A model generated the notes under the pieces. It was given only the letters and a program-made list of their open reading frames with translations, did not search any database and was not told the DNA's origin. A DNA stretch of 64,000 nucleotides from Otatea glauca (taxonomy: Eukaryota > Streptophyta > Magnoliopsida > Poales > Poaceae). The stretch covers positions 14,363,185-14,427,184 of the forward strand of contig CM070719.1 of assembly GCA_036346275.1 (NCBI GenBank), given 5' to 3'. Below, one piece after another: positions 1 through 10,980 of this stretch. The position numbers and the translations under genes were made by a program. Numbering within the stretch: position 1 is the first letter of the stretch; the number at the start of each line of letters is the position of its first letter.

Positions 1-181
1 TGTGGTTGTAGTTGTCGTGGTGATCATATTAATCGGCCTATTCAGCATGCAACACTGCGGTACAGATGAAGTTGGATGGCTCTTTGCACCTTTAGTGTTC
101 CTTTGGTTCATTCTAATTGGGAGTATTGGGGCATTCAACATAAACAAGTACAACAGTTCAGTTCTAAAAGCATATAATCCA
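1..181 (+). pseudogene. HAK/KUP/KT potassium transporter, one partial exon
   Basis: The reading frame starting at base 2 gives a hydrophobic segment followed by GLFSMQHCGTDEVGWLFAP, a second membrane-like stretch, and a tail resembling NINKYNSSVLKAYNP. This order matches the plant HAK/KUP/KT potassium transporter family, plasma-membrane or tonoplast K+ symporters with 10 to 14 membrane spans, where the segment lies in the later membrane domain before the cytosolic tail. A plausible splice donor (GTCTCA) follows AYNP at 182. The exon is cut by the window edge and no downstream exon of the family is visible within 8 kb; what follows instead is an unrelated Fes1/SIL1-type fragment. I infer a gene fragment. 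The family call is strong; pseudogene status depends on sequence left of the window. Confidence 0.7.
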
Positions 182-365
182 GTCTCATGTACCTTCCATT
201 CATTAATCACATTATGCATTGGTTATGAGATGCAACAGAATGAGAGCTGATGTTTCTAGCTTTTACCATTTGTTTGTTTGCTACTTACCATCATAATTTG
301 ATATGGCTATTAATCAGTTTAAGTAATTGACGAATTGCTAATGCAACAAGTTCTTTTATGTACAG

Positions 366-667
366 AGTCTTCAGAAGCTGCAAAGGACAAGTCTCAGATG
401 AAGTTTAATGTGAAGAACTCAAGGATACAGATGAAAAGATTAAAAGGCAAAGGTAAGCTATTCTGTTGTTCGAGTGACAACACATCAAAATATCAGTGTG
501 TTTGCCCCTATTTTCTTTGTTGGAATTGATCAACCGGTATACTTCTATTCTGCATTCATCCTGCTGGAAGATTCACTCAAGCTTTGCTGATCCACTCTGC
601 AGGTAGAAAGAAAGCCAAGAATGCGAAGCCGCCAACGAAGGAGAAAGTTGATGCCATGGTAGAATGA
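366..667 (+). CDS. Possible two-exon basic C-terminal tail, product unknown
   Basis: An exon at 366-452 lies between a TACAG acceptor and a GTAAGC donor. A second exon at 603-667 follows a CTGCAG acceptor and ends in TGA. The reading phase joins correctly across the intron, giving about 50 residues rich in Lys and Arg (including MKRLKGKG and KKAKNAKPP). I do not recognise the protein. It could be a remnant of an upstream part of the Fes1/SIL1-type gene that follows, or a separate gene fragment. The compatible splice phases are the only support. Confidence 0.3.
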
Positions 668-773
668 CTGGCAAGAGTGAAATAGTACTGTGATATGAGC
701 GTTTGTACGTTTGTGCATGTGAATTTTTATCAGAATTTCTGAAACTTTATCTTGTTCTTGCATTTGTGCTCAG

Positions 774-1494
774 ACCTTGACAAACTTGGGGGCCTTGTTC
801 CTGTGATTCGAGATCTTACTAATGCAAATGAAGAAATACGGACCACCTCTGCATCGGTCCTGGGCAAAGCCATCAGAATAATGCCCTTGTCCAAACCTAG
901 GTAATGGCATCAATCATACACAAAGGTGAATTTTGATTCAACACTGTATCTTGTGGTCACAGAGCATCTGCATCACTATTCATTCTTTCTAGTTAGCCAA
1001 ATTTGCAGTTCCTGTATTGTTCAAATGTGACAATGAATGTTATTGTAATTTCGTCTTGTTAAGTCCTTTCCCCTGTGTGTTTCCTCTCAGAGTACAGGGG
1101 TGCTTTTTGTTGAAGTATTCTTTTATCATTATTTTCTGTTCTGACTGTGTAATATGGCTTCAGTTATCATTTACTAGTGCTTGTACTGACTGTTTCATCC
1201 TTGACTAGATCATTGGTTATGGAGCTTCAGCAAGATTAGTGAAGATGGGCTATTCCACTTCTACATAAGAAGCTGCAAAGGCATTGTATGCTATATCTGC
1301 TTTGATTAGAGACAATGTAAATGGCCAGGAGGCATTCCATTTGGAAAATGGGAGTGAAATGTTGCAGGAAGTGAAAATCCTGTCTTAATAATACATGCAC
1401 ATAATTGTTTAAGTTCTGATAATTTATCCCTTTTGCGGCACGTATTGGCGAGCAATAATATTGATGTTCGGCTTCAGAAGAAGGCAGTACTTTC
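774..1494 (+). pseudogene. Fes1/SIL1-type HSP70 nucleotide exchange factor, fragmentary
   Basis: Three exon-like blocks in the correct order match the armadillo-repeat core of plant Fes1/SIL1 proteins, which release ADP from HSP70-type chaperones. Block 1 (774-900, after a CTCAG acceptor and before a GTAATG donor) contains LDKLGGLVPVIRDL and a SVLGKA motif. Block 2 (1209-1370) contains AKALYAISALIRDN and GQEAFHLE. Block 3 (1442-1494) contains NNIDVRLQKKAV. Block 2 has an in-frame TAA at 1266-1268, just before EAAKALYA, where the family has coding sequence. The acceptor before block 3 reads GCAC instead of GCAG. N-terminal and C-terminal parts of the protein are absent. I read it as a decayed copy. 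Confidence 0.72.
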
Positions 1495-2331
1495 ATGGTT
1501 TTCTTTTTTGTGCAAAATTGTATTAGTTAGTTGACACCTGATTAAGCTCAATGAAGTTAATGATTTATGTTACATATTCCATTAATGGCTATGTATATAT
1601 AGCCGTTACAATATAGCTGTTACAATATAGCCGTTGTTACAATATAGCCGTTACACTGACGGTTAGAATAAATTTTAAATTTTAAATTCCCGCAATTAAA
1701 AATAGCCAGTCAAATTTTTCATGATAAAAAATAAACGTGCTCATATGACGGTTATGAAATATCATTATAATATAGGAGTGAGAATAGAGACTGGGATTTG
1801 AGGAATGCTGTTGGAGAGGGAAGAGATATAAGGAAAGAATCTTTTTAGAGAATTCTGTATATGAGGATATAGGGATTCAGATTTAGGGAATATTGTTGGA
1901 GATGGCCTTACAACGGTTAAGCAGTCATAACCAGATGGGACTATTTTATAGAAGCCAAAGAACAGATTAAAAGCTAGCTATAACATTAGCTAATATGTGC
2001 AACAACTTGCAAGCATAGCAGATCAATGAATAGCAGCACTATTTGCTGATGAGTTCCCACACCCAAACATTTCCACCAACGATATTCGATCATTAGATAA
2101 TGAAATTGGGGCTACCCATAAATAAGCATGGGACATGGGTGGGTTCTAGATGAATAGTAACCTATGCTCCATTATACAAAAACGAAATATCAAGCGTGCA
2201 TGATATAGAGCAAATATCTATTATACAGAACAGTGAGTTAAGCTAATGATGTAACGTAGGTCATATGCATTCAAGATTGGTTAAATAATGTTTAATTTAT
2301 TAGTTAGTGACCTCACCTAATTTGTTGGAAG
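1495..2331. other. AT-rich sequence without a gene
   Basis: No family-like reading frame on either strand. A short tandem array sits at 1597-1656. The stretch 1790-1910 contains repeated purine-rich words (GTTGGAGA and GAGATGGCC-like) that resemble ends of small DNA elements, but I could not pair two termini. Confidence 0.4.
1597..1656. repeat. Short tandem repeat, unit about 15 bp (TATAGCCGTTACAA)
   Basis: Four imperfect head-to-tail copies of a TATAGCCGTTACAA-like unit, with one copy carrying CTG for CCG and one carrying an extra GTT. A related word (ATAGCCGTTACA) occurs upstream of the TATA box in the SIRE LTR near 19205 and 49080; it is too short to imply a relationship. Confidence 0.6.
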
Positions 2332-2590
2332 CAAGGACAACAATATCGGTGGTAACCGGCCGTACCAGCCCAGACCAGTAAAGAAATGTCAGTCCAAAAA
2401 AGTAACGACTTTAAATCAATGGAACAGTAATTCCGCCAGTAACAAGTCAAACAGTGGTAACCAGCAGAAAGCCGGCCAAATTCAAATTTTGAGCTTAAAT
2501 TTTATTTTATGAAATTTGACCGGTTTAAAACCAGTAACCAGTACTGGATGGGGTCCGATATTTTTCCTGTTTCTGGTTTTTGAATCCTTG
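2332..2590. mobile_element. Short non-autonomous hAT-like element
   Basis: The 259-bp segment starts CAAGGA and ends TCCTTG, a 6-bp terminal inverted repeat. It is flanked by GTTGGAAG (2324-2331) and ATTGGAAG (2591-2598), an 8-bp target duplication with one mismatch, the length typical of hAT transposition. The interior has GGTAACCGG and ACCGGTTT words in both orientations and no coding potential. The short terminal repeat is why confidence is moderate. Confidence 0.5.
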
Positions 2591-3262
2591 ATTGGAAGTA
2601 GGGATTGTAGAAAAATAAAAGGTCTTAAATTTATTCGAATTCGGGTGTTAGGAGTGGGTGGATGGGTGTTTACATGACATCCATGGAAGTATTCAAGCTC
2701 TCTTCATTCTACAAAGATTCAAATATTTCTTTGCATCCTATTGCAATATCTCAGGAATTCAATGGTAAACTCCTAATTAACTGTCACCAAAGTTGTTGCA
2801 ATGGTAAATTCAAGGTAGACCCATGATAGTTCTTACAATAATTGCAAACATTTCTAGATTCCTCAGTATCAACATATGTCCATATCCTATTTGTTTGACT
2901 TTGAGCATATTCCATGCATGATGGTAGTCCAGCGATTAATTGCTCATTTCTGTCCTTTCAAATTTCAAAGCATAGTAACATGATAACATATGAGACTCAT
3001 CAGAAACTTACTAAGATCTCAATGATAGATTGCTAAAGTGTGTGAAAGATTTGACACATCATCTTTTTCTCTTGCCAATGAGCTCAAAAAACCACTAATA
3101 TCCTTTGGAGAATGTCATCCTAATCCTAGCACCTCACCAGGTGACCATGTTACATCCATGCTTTCACACACATTTTTAGAGCTTGGAGCTAGCATGGTAA
3201 ACAATGTCTATATAAATCTATACAGCAATAAATGTCATGTATCAGCATATCTGCGTAAGGTA
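2591..3262. other. Intergenic, no gene seen
   Basis: AT-rich and without a recognisable reading frame or paired termini. An open frame at 3038-3418 on the plus strand runs into the GATACG-rich element that follows and has no protein-like composition. Confidence 0.4.
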
Positions 3263-3270
3263 ATAACTAC

Positions 3271-3771
3271 CTACGTTACATCGATACTTCACAAAACTGG
3301 CGTATCAGTATCGGATACCGTATCGGACACGGATATAGCCCCGATACGCCCCCATACATATCCAGCATGTATCTGTGAAGATTTTCCAGAAAACAAATAC
3401 ATCCCCATACTTCCCTGATACCTATCAACCCTAAAACCCCTTATTCCACTCAGCAAGGCATACCCAATCTACGTTTAGGCATGACATTAATGATATGACA
3501 TGTCTTTTACCTGGCAATCTTTTTATGTATATTTATGGTCTGTTGAACTTGAAGTCTTGAACGTTTCTACTTAGTTAATTAGCTGTATCTCATCATATTA
3601 TCTATGAACTGGTTGTGGACTTGTGTGATCTATGATTATCATATTATGTACTAATTGGTTGAACTATTTCCCTATAAGAATTATTATAAACACACGTGCG
3701 CAGGCGCCATATTGGTGTTTTTGGGAAAATGGCATATCGTGTATCCGTATCGGGGTATCCGGGCAACATAG
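3271..3771. mobile_element. Non-autonomous hAT-like element rich in GTATCGG/CCGATAC
   Basis: About 501 bp. The left end CTACGTTACATCGATAC pairs with the inverted right end CTATGTTGCCCGGATAC at 12 of 17 positions. The flanks ATAACTAC (3263-3270) and ATAACTTC (3772-3779) match at 7 of 8, as expected for a hAT target duplication. Subterminal regions carry repeated GTATCGG and CCGATAC words on both sides, a layout common in hAT-derived short elements. No open frame of note. Confidence 0.55.
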
Positions 3772-3878
3772 ATAACTTCCCATGTGAGAAACAAATTTAG
3801 TAAGAAAATGTATTCAAGAAAAGAAAATCAAAATGGCACATGGTTATATACATATCAGCAAGAACTAATAGCAGTTAC

Positions 3879-6120
3879 CCTTGGGAAGAGTGCCCGGCAA
3901 GAACCACACCAAGTGCCATAAAACTCCACAATAACAAGCCTGTCACCTGCATCCCTTAGTGCATCCAAGAGCTCCTGCGTGGAGTGGATGTCAATCATAT
4001 TTGGACCAGCATTCTTTTCCCACCATTTTGGTAGCTCACCAGTCTCTGATGTCGCCGCATGGACCTGACATAAGAACAACCAAAACCATCAAACACTTGG
4101 CAGCATAAATTGAGCAGCAACCCTATCCATGTCTAGCTATTCGAAACCTGTAAATTCAAGAAGCCTTTCTAACACATCCTCAAGAACCTCAACCAAGGAT
4201 GAGGTAACACAATTTGAAGTTCGATACCATTCGCAATGACCAAATCAGTGTATAAAATCCTAGTGGATTGGGGTGTGAATGTTAACTCTTGATGTGATTC
4301 CTATCACCAAAATCAAGCAAGCAGTGTATGGTGTATAAATGGCATAGCTTAGACACTTTTCAACATCGAGAATAATCAATGCATGTTTATCTAATCCAAA
4401 AAAAAGGACCCTACAAAAGAATAGGCCCATTTCAAAAAATAAATCCTGACAGCTGTCTGGATCAATTCTTACTCGAAAAGCAAAGTTATCCTGTAATGAT
4501 CGTTACAATCCATACCAAAAACAACACAATTTGCAAAGCTACTGCTTGGACATGCATCTTAATGGCGGCGTGGAATCAAATGATTTCCACGAGATTCAAC
4601 CCTCGAAGATAGTTATTGTACAAACTGACTTTATTGCTTAGTCTATATAACATGGATGAGAGATGGAGTAAGCAGTGGGCTTTGTTATTTTACTTGCTCT
4701 TATACATCCCGGTAGGGTTAGCAAAACCAAATCAAGGTGGAAAATCGTGAGCGTGTCGATACCGAAAATCGGCCAAAAATCGTGGAAAATCAAGTGGTTT
4801 GCGAATTTGAATTCAAATTGAAAACTGACATTTAGCTGTGCCGGCCGCGACGAAAATCGGCCGAAATGGTCCGAAAATTGCCAGATAAAGCCCGATTATC
4901 GGCTAGTTTTGGAGAAAATCGAAGAGTATGGAAAATGGAGGGGGAAAAGGAAAAAAGGAGGGGGGAATTCAAGAAAAATGTGGAAAATTAGTAGGCCTAA
5001 AAAGGGTAAAAAATCAGAAAAATGTTGGGAATGCATAAAAGATTATGGAAAAATATGACAAAATTCCGGCATGACCATTCCTATATGTGAAGACCATGTC
5101 AAATTGTAAAGTACATATTTTTGTAACAATAGCACAACTATGGAAAAATATGAATAATTTTGGGAAAATTTCGGCATAACCTTTGCTATATTTTGGACAA
5201 TGTGAAGTTATGAAATAGGCATGTACAAGTAATATGTCAAGTTGTCATCAAATAATATTTCATTTCAATACATACACGCATCAATCGATCAAGTCCACAT
5301 TTCAGTAGCATAGCAAATGATATTTGAATTGAGCCTTTCTCACCTAAAATGAATGTTCCCACTCGATATTTGCTTCGTTGGTCTTTCATTATGATACATA
5401 TGTTATGGTGTACCTACATGTACGGATCGATGTTAGTAAAAATTCAAGTTGGAATGAAATGAAACAAAGAAATAAAACATTACCAATAAAAAATCTGGTT
5501 TGTAACAGTACTGGGCTCAGCCCTTTACTGTTTTTTTAATTTTTTTCACTTTTCAATTTTCTAATTTCGGTTTTTACTCACAAACCTCTCATAAATTTGT
5601 TTTTTCATCTAATTTCGATGTTAGAGGTCACAAAGATATTATAATAATTTTAGAAAATTTTAGGATAAATTTTTGTGAATTTTTCAAATTTTTTGAATTT
5701 GAATTCAACCGGTTTGCCAACCGATTTACAAAGCCGGACTGAGCAGATGCGGCTGATAATCGCCGATATTTCAAAACCTGCATCCCGGCCATCTCAACCT
5801 CCCAAAATCCTTAATAAAGTAGCCTCCATCCTCCCCGCACCACAACAGCGGAAAAAGCCAAGCCCAACAGCGGAAAAAGCCAAGCCTCAGCTACGGATGT
5901 GGCAGCTCTCCGAACCCCGAGATCTCGGCGCGGAAGGCACAGGAGACACGAGCTAGCGAGCACGCACCTTGAGCCGGCAAGGCCGCGGGGCGGCCGCCAA
6001 GCGCGTCCGCCGCAGCTCGGCGCGCGAGGCAGACGAGAGGACCCACTGGGGCGACGGGGACGAGGAGGACGCAGTGGAGGCGACGAAGCGGCGCGGGATG
6101 GGGAGGAGGGCGTCGGCTAT
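3879..6120 (-). pseudogene. Chloroplast thioredoxin-like protein (ACHT type), exons 1 and 2 only
   Basis: Exon 2 (3879-4064) encodes WWEKNAGPNMIDIHST, then DRLVIVEFYGTWCGSCRALFP, the thioredoxin beta-strand with a CGSC redox site, as in atypical Cys/His-rich thioredoxins that oxidise or reduce plastid enzymes. It lies between a CAG acceptor and a GTAAC donor. Exon 1 (5968-6120) encodes an Arg/Ser/Ala-rich stretch containing DALLPIPRRF and ending RPCRLK before a GTGCGT donor, as expected for a plastid transit peptide. It is 51 codons, phase 0, matching exon 2. The codon where Met is expected (6118-6120) reads ATA. The exon carrying the rest of the thioredoxin fold is not found further along the minus strand. 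The intron holds a 1.07-kb hAT-like insertion. Exon 2 identity is firm; exon 1 assignment is inference from phase and composition. Confidence 0.68.
4713..5780. mobile_element. Non-autonomous hAT-like element in the thioredoxin intron
   Basis: The 1,068-bp segment is flanked by a perfect 8-bp duplication CATCCCGG (4705-4712 and 5781-5788). It starts TAGGGTTAGCAAAACC, and the inverted right end starts CAGGTTTTG, a degenerate terminal repeat. Subterminal AAAATCGGCC and related words recur at the left side, and CGATTATC/CGGC words at the right. There is no transposase frame, so it would have needed one in trans. Confidence 0.6.
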
Positions 6121-6629
6121 GTGCTTTGCTCCGCTCCGCTCCGGGACGGGACGGGGCCAACTACTCCGGCGAGTACCGCTAGACCGCAGACGGCATCGAT
6201 GTATCTGACGCCAGTGCCGGGAGCATCCGAGGCCGCGAGGAGCGGCGCGCGTGTGCGGCGCTCGTCGGCTCGTGCCGTCTCCGCCTCCTCTCTCCTTGTT
6301 TGCGGGAAGGGTCGGAAGGAGTGATGGAGATGGGACGGACGATCGGATGGCTATACGCGTGGATGGGGAAGATTTGGGCACCCAAAAGATAACGAGAGAG
6401 AGAGAAAAAAAAAGTCTACAAATACTACGGCGGTCAGTGGGCCCAGAAGATGGGTTGTGGCTGGTTATTCCGGCTATGATTTCAAATCTCGTTTTTACTA
6501 GAAATTTATGCGCTGCGTGCAACGCCGCGGGCGCTGCTTTTCACGTGAGAAAATCGATAAAACGCGTGACTGACGCTCCACGCACGAGTAAATCGAGAAA
6601 ACGCGCGAAAATGATCAAAAAATAAGACT
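6121..6629 (-). other. GC-rich 5' flank of the thioredoxin-like gene
   Basis: CpG-rich sequence upstream of the putative first exon, with a long CT tract on the minus strand near 6390-6412, as often seen in grass 5' leaders and promoters. The open frames here on both strands reflect GC content and are not supported as genes. I do not see a clear TATA box in a fixed relation to the exon. Confidence 0.35.
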
Positions 6630-6635
6630 TTGTTT

Positions 6636-6912
6636 TTCGCAAAAGGGTTTAAACGTAATGTTCGAAAACCGGAAAAAGGACATAAATGCGATGCATATTT
6701 AAAAAAAAAAAAAAGAAGCTGGTTTTTTTCTTACAAAAAGGACCTAAACGTAATTTCGATTTTCCTGAAAAGTACCCGAGCGCTACTCTTAAAAACGCTA
6801 AAAGGGCATGGACGTAATATGTAATCTTTTTTCGGGAAAAGGATCAAATCGTATTTTTTTCCCTAAAAAGGACCTATCCGTAATTTTTTTATTTAAAAAG
6901 GACCCGGATGCG
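6636..6912. repeat. Degenerate tandem array, units begin AAAAAGGACC and contain CGTAAT
   Basis: Six or seven units of about 30 to 60 bp, each with an A-run, GGACC(T/C) or a variant, a short variable part, CGTAAT or CGTATT, and a T-rich tail. Examples begin near 6672, 6735, 6797, 6836, 6864 and 6895. The unit length is irregular because the A and T tracts vary. No coding frame fits. Confidence 0.5.
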
Positions 6913-7986
6913 AAAAAAATTTGGCCGGCTCGGCTCGAGCCTCGAGCCGACCCCTCCCGGCTCAAAACGCCCAGGAGGCGGCAATTCTTCAATCTTTAGG
7001 ATAGGTATGATTTGATGTCTCGGTCGGTGAAATCCGAATTCTCGAATTCCGAGCAAAATACAGAAAGTAAAATTCATATTCGGTTTTTGTTCAAACGAGA
7101 TTTTTGAGATTTCGCCGAGAAATACCAAGATTTTGGTAAAGTTCAACGGAGGGGAAAATAGTTCAAAACACGTTGAAAAATTTGAAATTTTTTGTGGATG
7201 GTCCTAACATATTAAATGTTCTCATAAAAATTTTAAATGATGATCAAGCCTAAAGATTTTTTAAAAATTCTAATAGTGATACTGTCCTAATAAAAAGCTG
7301 ACCTATAAATTTCAACTGAATGAAAAATGGTACAAATCACATTAGAAAATTAAAAAAAATTGTCGATGGCTGTGACGCATCAATAATGTTGCCATAAAAT
7401 TTTTGGGTGATGAATAATCCTCAGAAATTTTAAAAAAATTCTAACAGTGATATCTGTTTGAATCCAACATACTAAATATTTTGACATAAAAGACCGTAAA
7501 GTTACAAATTTCTGCAGTATTTCGAATGATATTCGGATTATGAGAGTTACCATTGACAACAATCAATATATAATGTCATCACAAATGATATAAATAAAAT
7601 AAAATTGAGACATGATAATTCACCACATATATGAGCATACAAGAGCATAAATACCACATATATAACCATACACGAGCATATTCACCATATATATGAGTAT
7701 ATGACCATGCAAGGGTGGTTAATAAACGAGAGAACTACCTGTGGAAACTTGGATGACGCCAAAACGCACCACTTGGCCCGAACCACTTGTAAGGAGCATA
7801 ATTAAAGAATGAGTATGAACTATGAATATGTTTTGCAAATAGAGGCATAATTAAAGAAGGAGTACGAACATGTGAAGCATGGACCATATGAGTAGTAGTG
7901 TGAGTATGGTGAAAACTGCACCTCTGCGTTATTGACAATTATCTAGTGACACTTTCTCTCGTGCTGTTGCTTGTACTCTTCCCAGC
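6913..7986. other. No gene; contains a 9-bp-arm palindrome and AT-rich sequence
   Basis: A perfect inverted repeat CGGCTCGAG / CTCGAGCCG with a 1-nt centre lies at 6931-6949 in otherwise AT-rich sequence. Around 7610-7720 the words CATATATGAGCATA and ACCATACACGAGCAT repeat loosely. No protein-like frame is visible. Confidence 0.4.
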
Positions 7987-8905
7987 TCATGTCCCGCGGC
8001 AGTCAAGCAGACTTCCAATGTTCATAATGTGCCATCCAGGTTCCCAGATCCTCTGACTGGTATAGGTACCTGACATGTGTGTGTCGTGGGTATGGATCGA
8101 CGTAGGGATCAGTGTAGTCGAATTCGAACAACGACGACATGCTCGATCCATCGTGACTCTGTCTATGACTGTACCCACCCTAGTCCCCTCTGTAGGGTAT
8201 TGAGCCGTTCCATAACATACGGTATGCTGGGTGCTCACTGTAGAAGCCCCATTGGTTTGAAGATTGGCTACTAGACCACGAGCCCATGTCATCCTGTGAC
8301 TGTCCTACCTACTTCCCACCCCCACCACTCGTCCTTCCCTTCCTCATAATACGGGTCTGCCTCTACGAGTCCTTACTCGAGGCACTTTCCCCCTGATGCA
8401 TTCCTGCCAGTGACGGTGGCTGTGTATGGAGTTGGAGGGAGTAGCCGAAATCGTCTCCTCCAGAGTATGTCGCCAAAGCTGCTACTATGGACACCTTCTT
8501 GGGGGGTGTCTGTGTCGTCGTCGCTGCCCACATCTGGCTCGTCATCACTTTGGGATTTTCCTTTTCCCTTGGCACACTGACTAGCCAACAACTTTGCCAA
8601 CCCACCTAAAGCACCCTATAGCATTTTGTCACCCTTGTCGGTACGACGCTTCCTCTTCCCTGTGTAGGTGTCATCGATCGAGAACTCAGCCCAATCTGGT
8701 AGGCTCTTTCCACCTGTAGCTAGTTGGAAATAATATTAACACTATAGTGAGATTTCAACAAACATGCTAACCAAGTAGAACAAAACATAATTCCATGTAA
8801 CCTATGACCTTGTTCAGCTCTTGCGATAGGATGCTATCAACCATGAATCTCGCCAGGAGGGGCGGGTCGTACCCACTGTCCTCGTTGAGTAGAGGCTCCC
8901 CTAAG
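7987..8905 (-). pseudogene. Unidentified coding relic, possibly transposase-derived
   Basis: On the minus strand a broken but protein-like reading runs from about 8905 to 7940. Parts read EDSGYDPPLLARFMVDSILS, then after a gap PDWAEFSIDDTYTGKRKRRTDKGDK, an acidic stretch (DDEPDVGSDDDTDTP), a Tyr/Ser/Trp-rich stretch, and MSWEEYKQQHERK near the end. In-frame stops and frame changes break it. Composition resembles the low-complexity tails of plant transposase or transposon-derived proteins, but I cannot name the family. The SIRE complex begins immediately to its right at 8928. Confidence 0.35.
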
Positions 8906-8927
8906 ACCTAGAAGAATCAAACCATTC

Positions 8928-9100
8928 TGAAGGATCGATATGGCCTAGAGGGGGTGAATAGGCAATTTTACAAATTCTAGCAATTTTAATCAACTAACCT
9001 AATTTTAACGAGAGTAACTTATAGCAAGAATAAAGCAGAATTCAAGCAACTAATAATAACAGCGAAAGCAATAAAAGAAATTACACAGGAGAGACAAAAA
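8928..9100 (-). mobile_element. Terminal 173 bp of a SIRE LTR (left end of the complex)
   Basis: From TGAAGGATCG at 8928 the sequence matches the plus-strand view of the LTR ends at 18569 and 48438 almost base for base for about 170 bp, then switches abruptly at about 9100 to solo-LTR sequence. On the element's own strand this is the last part of U5, ending ATCCTTCA. It is the 3' boundary of the terminal element after a deletion that removed most of the 3' LTR, the large 3' ORF and any nested gypsy copy. Confidence 0.8.
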
Positions 9101-10980
9101 TGCACTCGTATTCATTCTATTATATAAATGCATACTTAGAATTCAAGTTAAAGTATGAACTCTTCCATTGCTTTAGACCAAATATGTGCATTATGTTTTT
9201 AATTCATATATACATGAATGCACACATCTAGGGGGAGTTTATAATTTAACTTGATGTTTCAATTGTATTGATCCATGTCCTCTTGTCATACAATATAAAG
9301 GATCAAGACCTTGAAATAATCTTTTGAGTATATATGACTTGTGTAGTTATATGCTCATGTCAATTTAAATGAGTTTAAATTGAGTTCGATTGTCTCTCAA
9401 TCAATCAAAGAACATTTCATCATGTGTTGATGGTGTTTCCTTGTTGATTAAAGACAAGCGAAAAGTTCTTCAAGATAATGAAGCATTAGTTGCATCAAAG
9501 TGCTCAAGACAACAATTAATCATTCAATTAATTTGGGTTGTGCTCAATCGATCTTGGAGGCATCCATTATGTGTTAATGGAGTGCGGTGATGATTGAGAC
9601 AACCGTGTTTGTTGGACTAACATCTTCCATGAGTTGTGAAGTAGGTTAAGTCCAAGATGATGAAGAATCGGAAGAAGAAGTCATCATGTGTTGATGAGCT
9701 TCAAGAGGTGATCCCAAGTGAAGAGAAGGGCTAGAGAAGGTTCATCATGCATTGATGACCAAGAAGAAGAAGAAGAGGTGATCCTGGAGAGAAGATGATT
9801 GGAAATCATAAAAGCTCCAAGTGGATCAAGTGCGGCAAAGGTATAACTAGCTAGGGCTAAGGATGTGTTCCTAGTCTTTACCGGTCTCGGTGTTTGGTTG
9901 TGAGACCGGTTGCTTGTTAGGTGCCGTACTATTAAGAGGGGTTGAGTCTTTTAGCTTGAGCTTCATCATGTGTTGATGAACTCGATCCTGTTCACTCTAA
10001 CTCACTCTCTTGTTTGGTGTTTGCATGTAGCTAACCATTTGGCATGTGTTGCAAATGGGTGAAGCTTATGCATTGGATTTTGTATGAGCAAAGTATTTGC
10101 ATGTGTTGCAAATAAGGGTGCTCATACTTGCATCTTATTTGAATCTTATTTGATTTGATTTTTGCTTGGAGCTAAGTTTTGCATGTGTCGCAAAAGGAGA
10201 GAGCTCAAGCAATTTGGTTTAGAGTGGTTGCATGGAGTTAGAGATTTGCATGTGTTGCAAATAGAGAACTCATGCACTTATATTTGTTGTAGTTGCTTGC
10301 ATGGTGCTAGAGATTTGCATGTGTTGCAAATAGAGAGCTCATGTTTTGGTATTGCTTGAGCTAGGTTTTTGCATGTGTTGCAAAGAACAATGCTCAAGCA
10401 TAAAATTGGTTTAATGTGTATTTGCAAGTTCGTTGTGCGAATAAACCGATGTCTATGAGTCCTAATCCCGAGAGCATGTGAGTAGGGCTTGCAACGGTGT
10501 TTGCAAGTTGACTGGTCTTGTGTTGACCTTCACATGGCTAGGGGGATTAATCTCATAGACTCGAGTTTGATTTGCTTAATACGTTTTGCAAATAGATCTT
10601 GAGTTGTTTACGAAATGTGTTTTCGTTAGTTGGATTTCTTATTTGCAAATGTGTTTTGCAAATGAACTTGAGATTATGGGTTTCGATCCTAAAGCATGTG
10701 AATAGGGTTTGCAAATGTGTTTTGCAAATTGACTTGATCATGTGTTGATCATCACATGGCTAAGAGGATTGATCTCATAAGCTCTTGGTTTATTTGCATA
10801 TATGTTCGCAAATAAGTTGTGCTTAATGCGATTCTTTGGAGTATGTGATTAACATGCGCAAATGTGTTTTGCATAGTGTTGTGATCATGTGTTGATCCTC
10901 ACATAGCTCAAAGAATATATCTTGAATGGTTTGGAGAAAAGTTTTAGGAAAAATAGTGTTTTCTCCCGAGGTCTGGTCGT

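Noticed and set aside
3038..3418. 126-codon plus-strand ORF
   Set aside because: It runs into the hAT-like element and has no protein-like pattern.
5891..6522. Long overlapping ORFs on both strands in GC-rich sequence
   Set aside because: Stop codons are rare because of GC content. Only the phase-matched 5968-6120 exon has support.
6931..6949. Palindrome as a transcription terminator
   Set aside because: This is eukaryotic sequence and no gene ends here, so a terminator reading has no support.
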